NCBI GenBank assembly: GCA_003290165.1
Contig: QNQO01000541.1
Coordinates: forward strand, 186,001 to 250,000
Reading direction: 5' to 3'
From: Berberis thunbergii
Taxonomy: Eukaryota; Streptophyta; Magnoliopsida; Ranunculales; Berberidaceae
Length of the DNA: 64,000 nucleotides
Below are positions 1 to 11,234 of this stretch, in pieces. The notes beneath the pieces were generated by a model, which saw only the letters and a program-made list of their open reading frames with translations, was not told where the DNA came from and ran no database searches. The position numbers and the translations under genes are program-made. Every line of letters begins with the position of its first letter. Position 1 is the stretch's first letter.

Positions 1-1466
1 CTCGTTCATCAAATTACCCAGCTCATCTCCTAACTCAGTTAATTAAGTTAAGCAACCTAGCTACCAATCTTGAAGAAGAAAATAATAACAATAATAATAA
101 TTGAAGATCACACACATCTCCTGATGAGTACAAACCTAGCTAATTACATTCTGTTATGAACTGACCTTTTTGTGATGAAGTTTCTGCAGAATTGGAGAAT
201 CAAGCAATGCACTCTCAGTACCAAGGTCAGAGTGGATGAATTTCTGGATGTTTTGTAACCATGCAAGACACATTCAAGTCAACAACAGTGGATTATTGAA
301 GATACAAAACTTCATCAAGCATATACCATATATTTTCGAACGTGTATTGAAAAACTCCAAGCATAAACTTCATATAGCATATACCATACTAAACTTCATC
401 AAGCATAAACTCCAATTCCTATTCTAAATTATAATACATATATACATTTATGTGGACATATATACATATATACATTTGGTGGCCTTCTATTCCTTCAGAC
501 AATATTATGTGGAATGTTGTAATCAGGGTGTTTCACTTCTAAAGCACCAAGTGAAGAGGAAAAGTAAAAATTCGCATGCATCACATATATTTTCTTTCTC
601 AAGCAATATTGGATTTGTATCTTCTTCTGAGAAAAGAAAACTCATAAAATGACTAGATATTCAAACCCTCAACTGTAGTAACTTAATAAGAAGACTGACC
701 AAATCCACCATAAGACACCCATAGGCAGTTACCTCATCGCAAAAAGCTATATCATCACAGGTTTTCTGTTTATGTCTCAATTACTCCTACTCTTCACTAT
801 TATAATAATGGACTGTTTATCCTCAGTGCACACTATGCCACACAACTAAGATTACGAGACTCGAAAAAAAATACAGCCAAAAGGCCCAAAACTAGCTATA
901 ACTTGTAGAAGGTACATGTTTAGGTGTACATATATTATAAACAAGAAGGTTTCCTATACTTCTCCTAGAACCTAGATATTCCCAGCTATAGATGATACTA
1001 CAATGCTTCTTAGCATATTCACACGCAGAACCGATAATGATATATACAAAGTAATAGGTGACATAGCTCAGGGATACTTTCTAGGACTGTTATTTATGAA
1101 TCCTATGTGCATTTAGTGATCATACAAATGTTTCACTCTTATTAACAAGAGTATACGTTTCTGCCATAACAAGAACTTGAAAACTTCAAACGTAGAAGAG
1201 GACACATAAAACTCGTGGGTTTTCCTACATGGCCTGATGTTTGAAACTATTGAGGTCAAACATATTCCCAAAAATCGACAATATGGAAGAGGAATTAATA
1301 AATTATATGTTTGAAACAACTCTCTTATTTCTTGAATTCGCTGAACAGTTTACTCTTCACATGTTCACCTCTTGTTTCATTGAGATGTCAATTTGTACTT
1401 CTAAATTCTAAGTTCTAAACCATCACAGTTCTAACTTATACGATTGACTGCTCTCTGCTCTACTAG
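1..1466. other. No gene recognised, AT-rich left edge
   Basis: I find no convincing coding exon, RNA gene or complete repeat here. The short open frames have no recognisable family motif. The last part presumably is intron, because a splice acceptor at 1465-1466 opens the phototropin exon that follows. No upstream phototropin exon is visible. Confidence 0.5.
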
Positions 1467-1579
1467 GCATTCTTCTATATGAAATGCTTTATGGATACAC
1501 ACCCTTCAGAGGAAATACGAGGCAAAAGACATTTGCTAATGTTCTGCAGAAGGATCTCAAATTTCCTGGAAACATTTCG
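1467..1579 (+). pseudogene. Phototropin kinase-domain exon, isolated fragment
   Basis: This is one exon of a phototropin blue-light receptor kinase (AGC-VIII serine/threonine kinase of the plasma membrane). It is bounded by an AG acceptor at 1465-1466 and a GTGAG donor at 1580. It encodes 37 codons including GILLYEMLYGYTPFRG and RQKTFANVLQKDLKFP, which match the phototropin kinase C-lobe following the activation segment. A full phototropin has about 900-1000 residues with two LOV domains. No LOV exon and no neighbouring kinase exon is visible within several kilobases on either side, so I read this as an orphan exon copy. Capture by a transposon is plausible, given the CACTA termini downstream, but is inference. 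Family assignment is strong; PHOT1 versus PHOT2 is not decided. Confidence 0.75.
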
Positions 1580-2990
1580 GTGAGACTTTACAGATCACTT
1601 ATGTTCATTCCTTGTACTATTTCAGTAAATCGATGATTCTATGCAGAATAAAAGAATTTGATCACACATATATGGTCAAATATGCAAAAGGGAACTAAGA
1701 CATATAACAAATTCATGCTCCAATAAATAAACAGGAGAAGAAATGAACAGAAATACAATCTCTTCATATGACATCCATAACAAAGACTTCACCAACATAT
1801 AAGTAATTAATAACCACGATAATAGTAACAGAAGGAACACTAATTGAAAATTTGAAATTAGTTGCAACATCTCAAGTTAGTTGCCACCAAAGGACGCAAA
1901 ACCACACTGTTCACAATATTACTAAGGCAAACATGGAGAAGTCCAATTCAAACTTGATCAATGACACAGATATCGTCAAGAAGTAATTCCAGTATGTGCA
2001 AATTGATAATTATAATATTTCATAGAGAGATTGCATCTATTCAGAGTATATGCGTAAAAATAAAAGAAGAATGACACACAACCATTTACCAACCAGACTG
2101 AGTCCCCTAAATATTCCAGCGGAGTAAGATCTCTGATATAGAGCTACACAGGTCTCTGCTGTCCCCAAATTGGCAAATTCTGCCACCAGACTTTTCTAAA
2201 TACCCATTGCAAAGGAACAGCTGAGCAAACCCACCCCAAAGGACAACTGAACAACTTCTCGCTGAAATTTATGAAAATATGCAGGGAAGTTTGACTCTAT
2301 CTGGACAAAATATCAGTTAAGCAATCAGTTTGATTCCCTTAACTAACACCTATACTGAACAAGGCCTTCCAATTGGAAGGCAACCAAATTGTAAAACTCA
2401 AAGTAAAATATGCACAAACTTACTTCAAACATACTCTTTCCTAGACTGAAGATTCAACTTCATTTATCCAAGTAATTGACCAGTGCACCATTCCTTTGAA
2501 AGTGAAACATTTTAGGCTTTTACTTACCAGAGATAATCTAATATCTGGTCCTTGTGCATTGAGGGAAATTGTTCATTTTACACCTCTTGCATAAAAACCA
2601 TGCACCTACTCATTGCGTATTCCATCTCTTGAACTTTGGATCATCTCACTTTTATTCTAGCCTTCAGATGGGTTCTACTGAATCTGTTGAAGTTTCATGG
2701 AGTGTGGTCTTACTTTTATTCTAGCCTTCAGATGGTTTCCACTGAAAGTGTTGAAATTTCATGGAGTATAGTTATGATATGAGTCATGATGTGATGTCTG
2801 GGACTCCTAAGGTTTGTGCCACGCTGTCCTACTGTTGCCAGTTTAGACACTTGGAGAGGACAGGGTGAGTTTGTTAGCGATGTCAGGCTGTAAGCATTTT
2901 CTATTTTCGTGGTTTGATATTCTTCAGATAAACCATTAGGCAACACTCTAACTAATAATATGTACTGCCAGAGAATGGGATTACACCCCA
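1580..2990. other. No gene recognised
   Basis: AT-rich sequence after the phototropin donor. I searched for the next phototropin exon (the C-lobe end and activation-loop return) and did not find it. From about 2.7 kb the sequence may belong to the LINE remnant that follows. Confidence 0.4.
2039..2083. repeat. 45-bp direct repeat, copy 1 (copy 2 at 3789-3833)
   Basis: Forty-five bases starting ATTCAGAGTATATGCG are repeated without a mismatch at 3789-3833. The two copies flank about 1.7 kb that contains a LINE remnant. A shorter diverged relative lies near 4699-4727. The repeat is longer than normal for a LINE or LTR target duplication, so its origin is unclear. Confidence 0.7.
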
Positions 2991-3560
2991 AAATGGTGCA
3001 TTCCTAGAATACTTATTGTTGATGGAAACACCCAGCTGATGGGTAAGTGTGGAAGCGGTAGTTGATAATAAGCAAATCGTTAAAATGGTGAAAAGTCAGT
3101 GGCAGGTTCCTTGGAAACATCACTCCAAAATGTAGCAATTCAAAAAAAAAAATATCAATCAGCTCCAAGGGTTCTCAATTAATCAATTATATAGAGCATG
3201 TAATAGATTGGTGGATAAGTTGGCAGATATGGCTGGTCTTGAAGGAGCGAACATGTTCATCCTCCATTTGACTAAGGTGTCGGATGGACTATGCTTTGCA
3301 GGGCAGGTAGCAATGGATCTACACTAGACTTGTGTATGGGAATTCCAGAGCTATGCTATGTCCGGCTTCCTCTGATTTGATCTTTCTTTCTAGAACAGTT
3401 AGGTTGCTCAACCTATGATAACTCTCTTCATTTATATTTTATTTTGAGGCCAGGCCTAGCCCTCCTCTTGTACATATTTTTCTTTTTTGTGGTTTATAAA
3501 AGGGCGGGGCCCTAATCCCAGCTTTTTCTTAAAAGAAAAATAAATAAACAAATAAATTAA
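2990..3560 (+). mobile_element. LINE (L1-type) 3' remnant with RNase H domain
   Basis: One frame around 3053-3330 reads as the C-terminal plant-type RNase H (RVT_3-like) domain of non-LTR retrotransposons. It has a VEAVVDNKQIV segment followed by a VPW motif, then LYRACNRLVDKLADMAG, the usual 'H-x-YREaN-x-AD-x-LA' region. One in-frame stop (near 3137) interrupts it. About 130 bp further on (3490-3545) is the GGCGGGGCCCTAATCCCAGC-type sequence common just before the tail of plant LINEs, then an A-rich tail with ATAAATAAACAAATAAA. Reverse transcriptase and endonuclease parts are missing, so this is a 5'-truncated, decayed copy. Confidence 0.7.
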
Positions 3561-3599
3561 AATTTTGGGTAACTTCTAGGGTGAGTGGCATGTGCTTAG

Positions 3600-3830
3600 T
3601 GGCAATGGGAGGTGGCCGCAATGCAGCAATGGTCTTGTTCATGGCATGTCTGTGGCAGTGGTCATATGGTGGCCGCAATGGTCTTAGTCATGCTACGTCT
3701 GGGGCAGATCCATAAAGGGCAGCCAGGATCTGTGCTAAATAGAAATGACTTGCATATGAACAACATGGTTCTAACTTCTAAATACCCGATTCAGAGTATA
3801 TGCGTAAAAATAAAAGAAGAATGACACACA
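3600..3830. other. Short imperfect duplication and end of repeat-bounded block
   Basis: About 50 bases with GGTGGCCGCAATG are present twice, at about 3611-3655 and 3670-3712, with mismatches. The block ends with copy 2 of the 45-bp repeat at 3789-3833. I see no gene. Confidence 0.4.
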
Positions 3831-3959
3831 ACCTTTGTTTTTTTTATTAATCAACAAAGATTACAACACTTTCACAAGAACAAACTCGTTAAGATGCTAT
3901 TTTCGAACCTACACACAATGACACTATATATAGGCTAAAAAGTCCAAACCAAACAAGAA

Positions 3960-4660
3960 AAAGCTACTCTTAATAGGAAAGTGTTTCCATATTACTTTCC
4001 TTGTCCCCCAAGGAGAACTTTCTTGTTTTAACCAAACAAGGAAAGACTACTCCTCATTGTCTAAAAAAACGTTGTGAGACTACGAGTTAAAACTCACCTA
4101 TGTGCGAGGCTTATGGTCAACGAACTGAGGCTTATGCCTCATAGGTGTTTTAACAATTGAATAAATCAGTATCAATTGATTCAAATGATTTCACTTACAC
4201 CTCATGCCTCAAGAAAGAGCCATGCCTTATTTCTCTATTAAGATTTTTCAAACCATGCTACTCCAACAGGAAAGTATTTTCATATTACTTCCTTGTCCCA
4301 TAAAAAAAGAGAATTTTCTTATTATTACCAAACAAGAAAAGTTTACTCCTAAAAGGAAAGTATTTCCATATTACTTTCCTTTTCACATAAGAAAAATTTT
4401 CTTGATTTAACCAACAAGGAAACCTACTCCAAATAAGAAATTCTTTCCATATTATTTTCCTTTTCTCATAAGAGTTTCCGTATTTCCACTAGAAAAAGAA
4501 ATTAGAAACCTTATTTTTCTTTTCCCACAAGGAGATTTTCTTGTTTTAACCAAGCAAGGAATCTACTCCTAATAAGAAAGTATTTTCATATTACTTTTCT
4601 TTTTTCATAGGAAGAGCTTCCTATTTCCAATAGAAGACGAAATTAGGAACCTTCTAAATT
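3960..4660. repeat. Degenerate tandem repeat, units of roughly 85 bp
   Basis: A motif of the form 'CTACTCC-TAATAGGAAAGTATTTCCATATTACTTTCC ... TTTTCTTGTTTTAACCAAACAAGG' recurs, diverged, starting near 3964, 4258, 4339, 4424 and 4562. The spacing is irregular, so the array has suffered indels. No coding potential. Confidence 0.55.
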
Positions 4661-6440
4661 CCGCCCCAAACCTCAAGTTCCAATGAGGAATACTCCTATA
4701 TACGCAGAAAAATAAAAGAAGATTGTCTTGTTTGTTTTAATTTATTTTTATTTTTATTTTAAATCTTTATTTTTAGGCATAAATTTTATTTTATGGGATT
4801 TAGGAGTAAGTGATTTTTGATTTGGGAAAAATTGGTGGACATTTGAGACCTACGTGGTTTCAGGCACTAGGCAAGGCAATGACCTTGTCTTGGGCACCAA
4901 GCTCGCCTGGGCATTACCTAGCACCCTCGTCAAAAGGAAAGATGTCATTTTTAAATATATATTATATACATACAGTCGCTTTTTAATTATTTTTTTAAAT
5001 ATTAGGTGTAGCCTAGGCTAAGCGACGCCGGTGGAAGTCTATGACCCCGTCTAGGCATTGCCCATTTCTCACTCTATTTGTGTAGTTAGTCTCCTCATTG
5101 AACAAGGATAAGGCAGGAAAATTTAAATTTTCTGCAAATGGTAATTCGTTGTAGACTAGTATGTTTGGTGAATTATTGCATTGACTTATATATGCCTAAA
5201 GTAATTATGATGGATGTTATATATTAGTTTATTATTAATATTAAATAAGTGGGTTGGAGCCAACATTAGTAGTTTAAGGCTTTGCTTTCGTATTTAGAAT
5301 TAGGGATTTCAATTCAATTAGTTGTTAGGGTTCTATTTTGTTTAGGAAAATAGTTACTTGCTTAGTAAACTTAGGTTAATTAAAATAGATGCCACATGCA
5401 CTATGAGAGACAAGTTTTCGAAGTTTACAGATTGAACAATCCCGTCAGTCCCGACCTAGGATCTGATGAATCTCTATCTTTATTTTTTGTGAAGAGGGGG
5501 AAAGGAACAAGTAGCCAAGGCTCGAGAAACGAGTGGAGTATAGAGCCTTGTCTCCCCTCCTACTGAGATGAATCATTCCCTTGGCTTACGGGAGTGCAAG
5601 CTCTATACTCTGTTCGGACCATAAGACTTGCTACATCTCCATTTCAATCTTTTGATTACAAACCTAATGGCTAAGAACCAACGATCTCTGCCTAACGAAG
5701 GACAAACTAACAAGTAAAATTAGATAAGGACGTAGTTTATTTGATTTTATTGTGTGATTAGGTCTCGCATACGAACCCTATAATTTGTGAGATTTAATGT
5801 TTTAGTTGTTGATTATTCCACTGCAAAATATACCTATCAAATTAGGTTAGGTCTTTGTTCTAGATGAGTAATTTTTTTAGAAAACCCTAGACGGTGTTTA
5901 ACTCTTGTTTTGAAAAAAATCAAATTTTCATATTTTCATAAAGTTCACTACACTAACCAATTGGGTACCATAGTATCTGATTATTATTGGATACAATCAC
6001 CTGACTAGTGGTATAAATACTCAAGAGGACGACAAGCCGGAGCATCCTACCTAACAGAAATGTTTATGGAGAATAAAGCTTGACCTAATCTTGCGAACCT
6101 AGGCCTTATCTACTCTTATATCTTTCTAGTGTAATTATACTTGGAAAATCATTGGCTTTAGCTAAAACATAAGAAGTGAACATTAGAACTTTCTTTATTC
6201 TTTATATTTATGAAGAAGTTAATGAACGGGTAAAGTGATGCATAAATATATCAGAACATATGTAACCAGAGTATCCTAAAAAAATATATACACTACCCAT
6301 CAACTGAAGAATGGGACATATTACATGCATTCAGGCATCAAGACTGAATTATAATTTTCAAGAAGAATTTAGAATAATTTTCAAGAAGAATTCAATTTTC
6401 AAACAAAATGCTCTTTGTAAAAAAAAACAATCATCGAACC
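4661..6440. other. No gene recognised
   Basis: AT-rich sequence without a recognisable exon. The stretch at 4860-5070 (CACTAGGCAAGGCAATGACC and similar) looks like a decayed dispersed repeat. A CACTACACTAACC string at 5946 resembles a CACTA end but was not accepted (see rejected items). Confidence 0.4.
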
Positions 6441-6499
6441 CTAATTTCATCCTAAATAAAAGAGAACCCTGATGAACCCTAATTTCATCATAAATAAAA

Positions 6500-6830
6500 G
6501 AGAGAGAGAGAGAGGCAGTGGCTGATCGATTTTGAAGTCGAGGAGGGAAGTCGAGGGAGGAGCAGGGAAGTCGAGGGAGCAAGAAAGGAGGGGAGGAGGG
6601 AAGTCGAGGGAGGGAGCAGGGAAGGAGAAGAAGCAGGGAAGTCGAGTCGAGGGAGACGAAGGAGACGATGTCGAATGAGACGATGTCGAGTCGAAGGAGA
6701 CGATGTCGAGTCGAAGGAGAAGAAGCAGGGAAGTCGAGTCGAAGGAGATGATGTCGAGTGGAGGGTTTGTGGAGGGGAGCTTCGATTTTGTCGATGGAAG
6801 TCGAATGTAGGGAAGGTCGAGCGCCAAAAT
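6500..6830. repeat. Purine-rich low-complexity GTCGAG repeat
   Basis: The + strand is a simple-sequence block built from GTCGAGGGAG and GAGTCGAAGGAGACGATGTC variants. It makes long open frames on both strands, but the translations are repetitive (for example RLDFPASSPSTRHRLLRLD) and match no family I know, so I do not call a gene. It lies immediately inside the CACTA terminal region and may be internal sequence of that element. Confidence 0.55.
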
Positions 6831-6874
6831 AGCTCGCCCAGTTTTTTTTTTCCAGCTTTTCATGTAGCCACGGT

Positions 6875-7353
6875 TTTGAGCCTTTGCTAGAGCTAGCCAC
6901 GGTTTAGAACCGTTGCTAAATTTTTTTGCAACGGTTTTAAGCCGTTGCTAGATTTAGCCACGGTTTAGAACCGTTGCTAAATTTTTTTGTTGCAACGGTT
7001 CTAAGCCGTTGCTAAATCTAGCCACGACTTAGAACCGCTGCTAAATTTTTATGTTGCAACGTTTTGAGCCGTTGCTAGATCTAGCCACGGTTTAGAACCG
7101 TCGCTATATTTTTTTTTGCAACGGTTTTGAGCCGTTGCGAATAATTCCCACGGTCTGGAGCCGTTGCTACAATTAGTCACGCTTTTTAGCCGTGCCAACT
7201 ATACCAACGGTTTTAAACCGTGGCCAGGTTGTTTTTTACCCACAGTTTTAAGCCGTTGGTACTTATAGCCACGGTTTTTTGCCGTGGCAAATACACCAAC
7301 GGTTTAAAACCGTGGGCAGCTCGGCGTAGCTAAACTGCCCTTTTGGTGTAGTG
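6875..7353. mobile_element. CACTA (En/Spm) transposon terminal region, right end
   Basis: The block ends TTTTGGTGTAGTG at 7353, the reverse complement of a CACTA-type terminus CACTACACCAAAA. Inside it are more than a dozen alternating direct and inverted copies of CCACGGTTTAGAACCGTTGC and variants, the typical subterminal repeats bound by CACTA transposases. The bases after the end (TTT, 7354-7356) would be the 3-bp target duplication. The element body must lie to the left. I found no convincing left terminus in the window, so its size is unknown. The same subterminal motif appears in mirrored orientation at 55604-56000. Confidence 0.8.
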
Positions 7354-7922
7354 TTTTGTCTACTCAAGGAAGAGAGGGTTTTGTTTCTCTATTCAGTTTT
7401 CTTATATAACTTTTGTCTAATGTGAATTTTGTTGGTCAGTATTTAATCTTCAATTTAATATTTGAAAACAAGAGGAAGAAGAATGAAATGTTTTCATCTT
7501 TCACTAGTGTGAAATTGATTTAGTTTTACCATTGCATTGATCTATAGGTTTAGAGGGGTTATAGATGCTCAAGGGGTAATGGATTGCCGACAGTTGAAGT
7601 ACATTGCTGTCATGGCATTCATTTTCATTTTCTTCAATGCTTGTTAATCAAATGAGAAAAGAAAGAAGCTCCACAGAATAACTAATGTATGGCTATTAGT
7701 TACTAGTAGCATGGGCAATAGTATATTACCCTGCATTTTTTTCTCTGTATGCCTCTTTTGATTCTTTGAAACTTTGCTAACACCTAGAATTGGAGTAAAC
7801 ATAATGCCAACTAAATCAAAATAAGCCATTCTAAAACTCACTTTATTTTGTCTACTAAATTGAATCTTTAGACTTTACTCATGTTTTTTCAAGCTTTCCA
7901 TTAAGTTGTTTGGATTGGATAG

Positions 7923-8045
7923 GTCAACGAGGAGGCAAGCGAGAAAGTGTTGGAAGTGGAGCAGAAATATAATGAAGTACGAAGGTTTGTTTATGCTAAA
8001 AGGACTGAGATTATTAAATCAATTCGTGACCTCTGGTTGACTATT
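7923..8045 (+). pseudogene. NAP1-related protein (NRP/SET histone chaperone) exon fragment
   Basis: NRP proteins are nuclear SET/NAP1-family histone chaperones. This exon follows a TAG acceptor and ends before GTACGT. It encodes [18 protein letters not shown] and continues [21 protein letters not shown], corresponding to the N-terminal dimerisation helix and start of the earmuff domain. Substitutions at normally invariant positions (the family has RRPVY and IPDFWLT) suggest relaxed constraint. Only this exon is present, and no further NAP-domain exons follow. It is the first of several unrelated gene pieces on the + strand leading to the CACTA end at 14473. Confidence 0.75.
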
Positions 8046-8135
8046 GTACGTGATAAATTTAACTTCATATTAGCTTGTATCATTTTGTAGGTTTGACTTA
8101 TTATTGTTTGATGTCTCCTCATATTGTGACCAAAT

Positions 8136-8258
8136 GTTTCACCGAAGCCTGCAAGTCAGCTGGCATCAAACTCACAAGTTGGATCAACTCCTTATCCTGT
8201 ACAACCAGGTGTATCTTATGGTCAGAGCACAAGCAAACAGATAACAATTTCAAATAGA
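8136..8258 (+). pseudogene. Possible exon, family not recognised
   Basis: One frame reads PKPASQLASNSQVGS then TPYPVQPGVSYGQSTSKQ and ends in NRK before a GTAACA donor. The proline/glutamine/serine-rich composition is coding-like, but I cannot assign the family. It sits between the NRP exon and DEK-type exons and may belong to the latter or to yet another captured gene. Confidence 0.3.
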
Positions 8259-8337
8259 AAGGTAACAGTTTATCTAACTATGTCCTTCCTTTTTCATTCT
8301 TAGAATTTATTTGGTTCTCTATGCTCATGAACCTCTG

Positions 8338-9051
8338 GGTGCGTTGGTTCCACCCAATCCAACAATCTCTACAAAGAAGAGAAGTCTAGAAACAGCTACA
8401 AAGAAGTCATCCACTCTGAAATCCATGTCCAAGGAAAAATTCGTCAAGGAGAAATCGGGTAATGATTAGTTACTTATTATCCTACATTTATATAGGTAAG
8501 AAAACAGTGACAGAGCAAAAGAATAAAAGAAAGAAGGTGGCATCTGTTCCAACTGAAAAGGAACTAAGGGAGGCAACTTGTGAAATTTTGAAAGAAGTCG
8601 ACTTCAACAAGGTGAGAATTATTCTTTGATCATTCAATTGTTGAATATAATTTCCGAGTAGAAAGAATTCTAAGTTTGAGTAGGAAACAACTGATAAGTT
8701 ACTGTAAGAAGATCTTATGACCAGTTCACCACTGATTGTGCTGTCGTCTGTCTCTTGCCGACTAAGAGAAGGATTGAATTGACAAGAAGTTTCAAAAAAA
8801 ATAAAAATTACTGGGTTAATGAAACTGCAATCAGCAGGCACTGGTGTATTCGATGCTTTCTATATTAGTTTTGCATTTGAAGTGTCCTCCTCAATCATTG
8901 GGGTTTTGATCTATTCATCTTCAATACTTAAGATTTGCATTGATATCGTCTTTCCCTCTTAACATCACTTTTGCTCTTTTACCAAGTAATGACCATCCTC
9001 AACATGATTTTGCGTTGCAGGCGACATTTACCGATATTGTCAAGCAACTCG
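8338..9051 (+). pseudogene. DEK-type chromatin protein, three C-terminal exons
   Basis: DEK proteins bind DNA and histones and act in chromatin structure. Three exons with consistent phases can be followed: about 8338-8458 (basic linker, KKRSLETATKKSS), 8496-8611 (KKTVTEQKNKRKK then ELREATCEILKEVDFNK) and 9021-9051 (ATFTDIVKQL), each with GT/AG borders. The last two make the DEK C-terminal domain, a winged-helix-like DNA-binding module. The domain's last helix would be in a following exon. A possible relic at about 9172-9330 contains stops. The N-terminal SAP/DEK part is absent. The exons keep their introns, so capture was at the DNA level. Confidence 0.65.
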
Positions 9052-11234
9052 GTATGTCTCTCTATTCTTAGTATGTGCATACCACCAGATGTATCACATT
9101 TCCAATGGTCAAAATGTGGTCATACACTTGTATTTGATAGTACATTCTTGACTCAAATGCTTTCATAGCAGATTGAGCTATTGGAATAGTTTATGATGGA
9201 GCAAAGGGAGGAACCAAACCCCTCGTGATTCCAAGAGTAGAGTCCAGAAGAAGCTGATTCAAAAAATAATAATTCTAAGAAGAAAGTCAATTCGTTGGAG
9301 CTAACTTCTTTCGAGTTGGGAAATATGATGTAGGAGCAAGGAAGTGTTTTACCCATTTTATTAATCTTAACCAGCTTGGGTATTTTTGCAGTTATATTTA
9401 GTTTTTTCTTTGTTTTGGAAACTTGGTTATTAGATGTAGGAACTCCTTATATGGTTTTATTTGCTTTCAACTTTCAAGAATCTAGATTAGAGCTCTTTGT
9501 TTACTATCTGTATACATTCCTTTTAATAGTTTTTATGCTCTTTGGTATTTTACAGTTTGTAGTTGCCATTACATCATAATGATTCCTAAACCTTAAATTT
9601 GTTTTTTCTAAAAATATACCACATTGATTAATACACGGTTAGTATTTACTAAGTTTTGGCGGATTAATGGGGGCTATCTTATTTCGAGAGAATTATGTTA
9701 TTCTTGTTCACTATGATAATTTTGAATATTTTAGATAATAGGAGAAATCTATTGAGGTAGATGACCTTATCGGGTCTCTCTTTGTGACATTAATTTAGTT
9801 TTAGTACTTCAATTTAGTTAGGCAACCGTTTCAGCTTCTCCTGCATTCCTAGTTTTTCTGTATAGTTTTGTCTTATTAAACTAGTAACTTTCTGTGACAG
9901 TTTTTGAATATTTTGCCAAAGGACATAGCTGCATCGACTTCCTGAGCTATAAAATACTTGTGTAAGGTAATTATAATTTTTTTCCTGTACCTTTCCATGT
10001 TCTGAGCATGCTATCCATGAGTACAGTTTCCTCAGTTTGGGATGATTTATGCATCCCATGTTGTCTTGTGCATTTTGGTATTTAATGTTGGCAAGCTATA
10101 AGTCGAGATATAATAGTACAGACTTCACTTACTGTATTTGCTGTTACAACATGACGTCTTTCTTGTATGCATTCACGAGGCGGGATTCCTTGGACCTATT
10201 GTGCAATTATTCAATGTAGTGAAAAATCATGGAAGAGACAAATATATCTTCTCTTAGGAAACTTCCATGTCTAGCAGTGTCAAATTGAAGTCTTGAACGG
10301 TGATGCTGATGCGTGTCTGATTTTGTTGTCTGCCTTTTGAATTTGCTGAAATTGATTCTCTTTCCATGGTACATATTTACCCATGAATGTTGCTACTGTG
10401 TCAGTGTGCCTGTATACTAGGATATATATGGAATTATGGATAGACAGGTGCATGGATACAACACACAAGAAACTTGCAATTAACTGTTGGGTCCTGGAAT
10501 TGATGGTGCATGAATAAAGAACACATGGTGTTTTTCAAGGGACTTGCAATTAATTAGTTTTCAAGGGACGTATAAGATGCATGTGTTGATGAATATTTCT
10601 AGAAGGGTATTTCTGAATCTACCCTATTTGCACTCTTCACACCAATTATATGTTTGCCCCATCTTTTAGGCTGAAAATCTCTCCACACCTTCATCATTGT
10701 AATTTTATCAACGACAAAAAAACACCCACACAGATGGAAATCCGACTCTCTTAATTGCTTAACACAAGCAACTCTCCAACTTCCAAACAAGAATTTATAA
10801 CAGCTTTTTGCTTTATTATTACTATTTTATTAGAACCACCAATTTTTAGAATAGTTTGGTTTTGCAAACTTGATGAATTCTATTTGGTTGGTTTAGATTG
10901 TAGAACAATCAAAATGTTTTTGCAGTATTTGGTTCTTTCAACCCAACTACAAAGATAATCTGCAGAAATCCATGCAGGAGCCTGTGATAGACTTGCAATT
11001 TTCTGGATTCAAGCAATTTTTACCTTGAAGTTGGTTTGCCAAATAGGGCGTGAGGCCCAGTCAAATATAGCATAAATTTACCCTCAACATCGAGATGTGG
11101 TAAACAAGAAAAAATGATTGAGAGAGGTTTTCCGTCTCTCAAAGAATGTTTGTTTATTAGAACTTTGTCTAAGTAAATCACATGGACTCTTCATTATTTT
11201 TCATGAAAGTGTAAGCAAGTGAGTATGTGGGACA
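9052..11234. other. No gene recognised between DEK-type and PRT6-type fragments
   Basis: AT-rich sequence, presumably intron or 3' flanking sequence of the DEK-type copy plus filler. A stop-containing stretch at 9172-9330 with runs of Lys/Asn/Ser could be the eroded last DEK exon. Nothing else here has a recognisable motif. Confidence 0.4.

Noticed and set aside
6358..6900. Minus-strand open frame of 180 codons
   Set aside because: The translation is low-complexity, produced by a GTCGAG purine repeat. Overlapping long frames exist in other phases, and no family motif is present.
5946..7353. A 1.4-kb CACTA element from CACTACACTAACC (5946) to GTGTAGTG (7353)
   Set aside because: Only the first eight or nine terminal bases match, the flanking triplets differ (GTT versus TTT), and no CCACGGTTT-type subterminal repeats occur near 5946.
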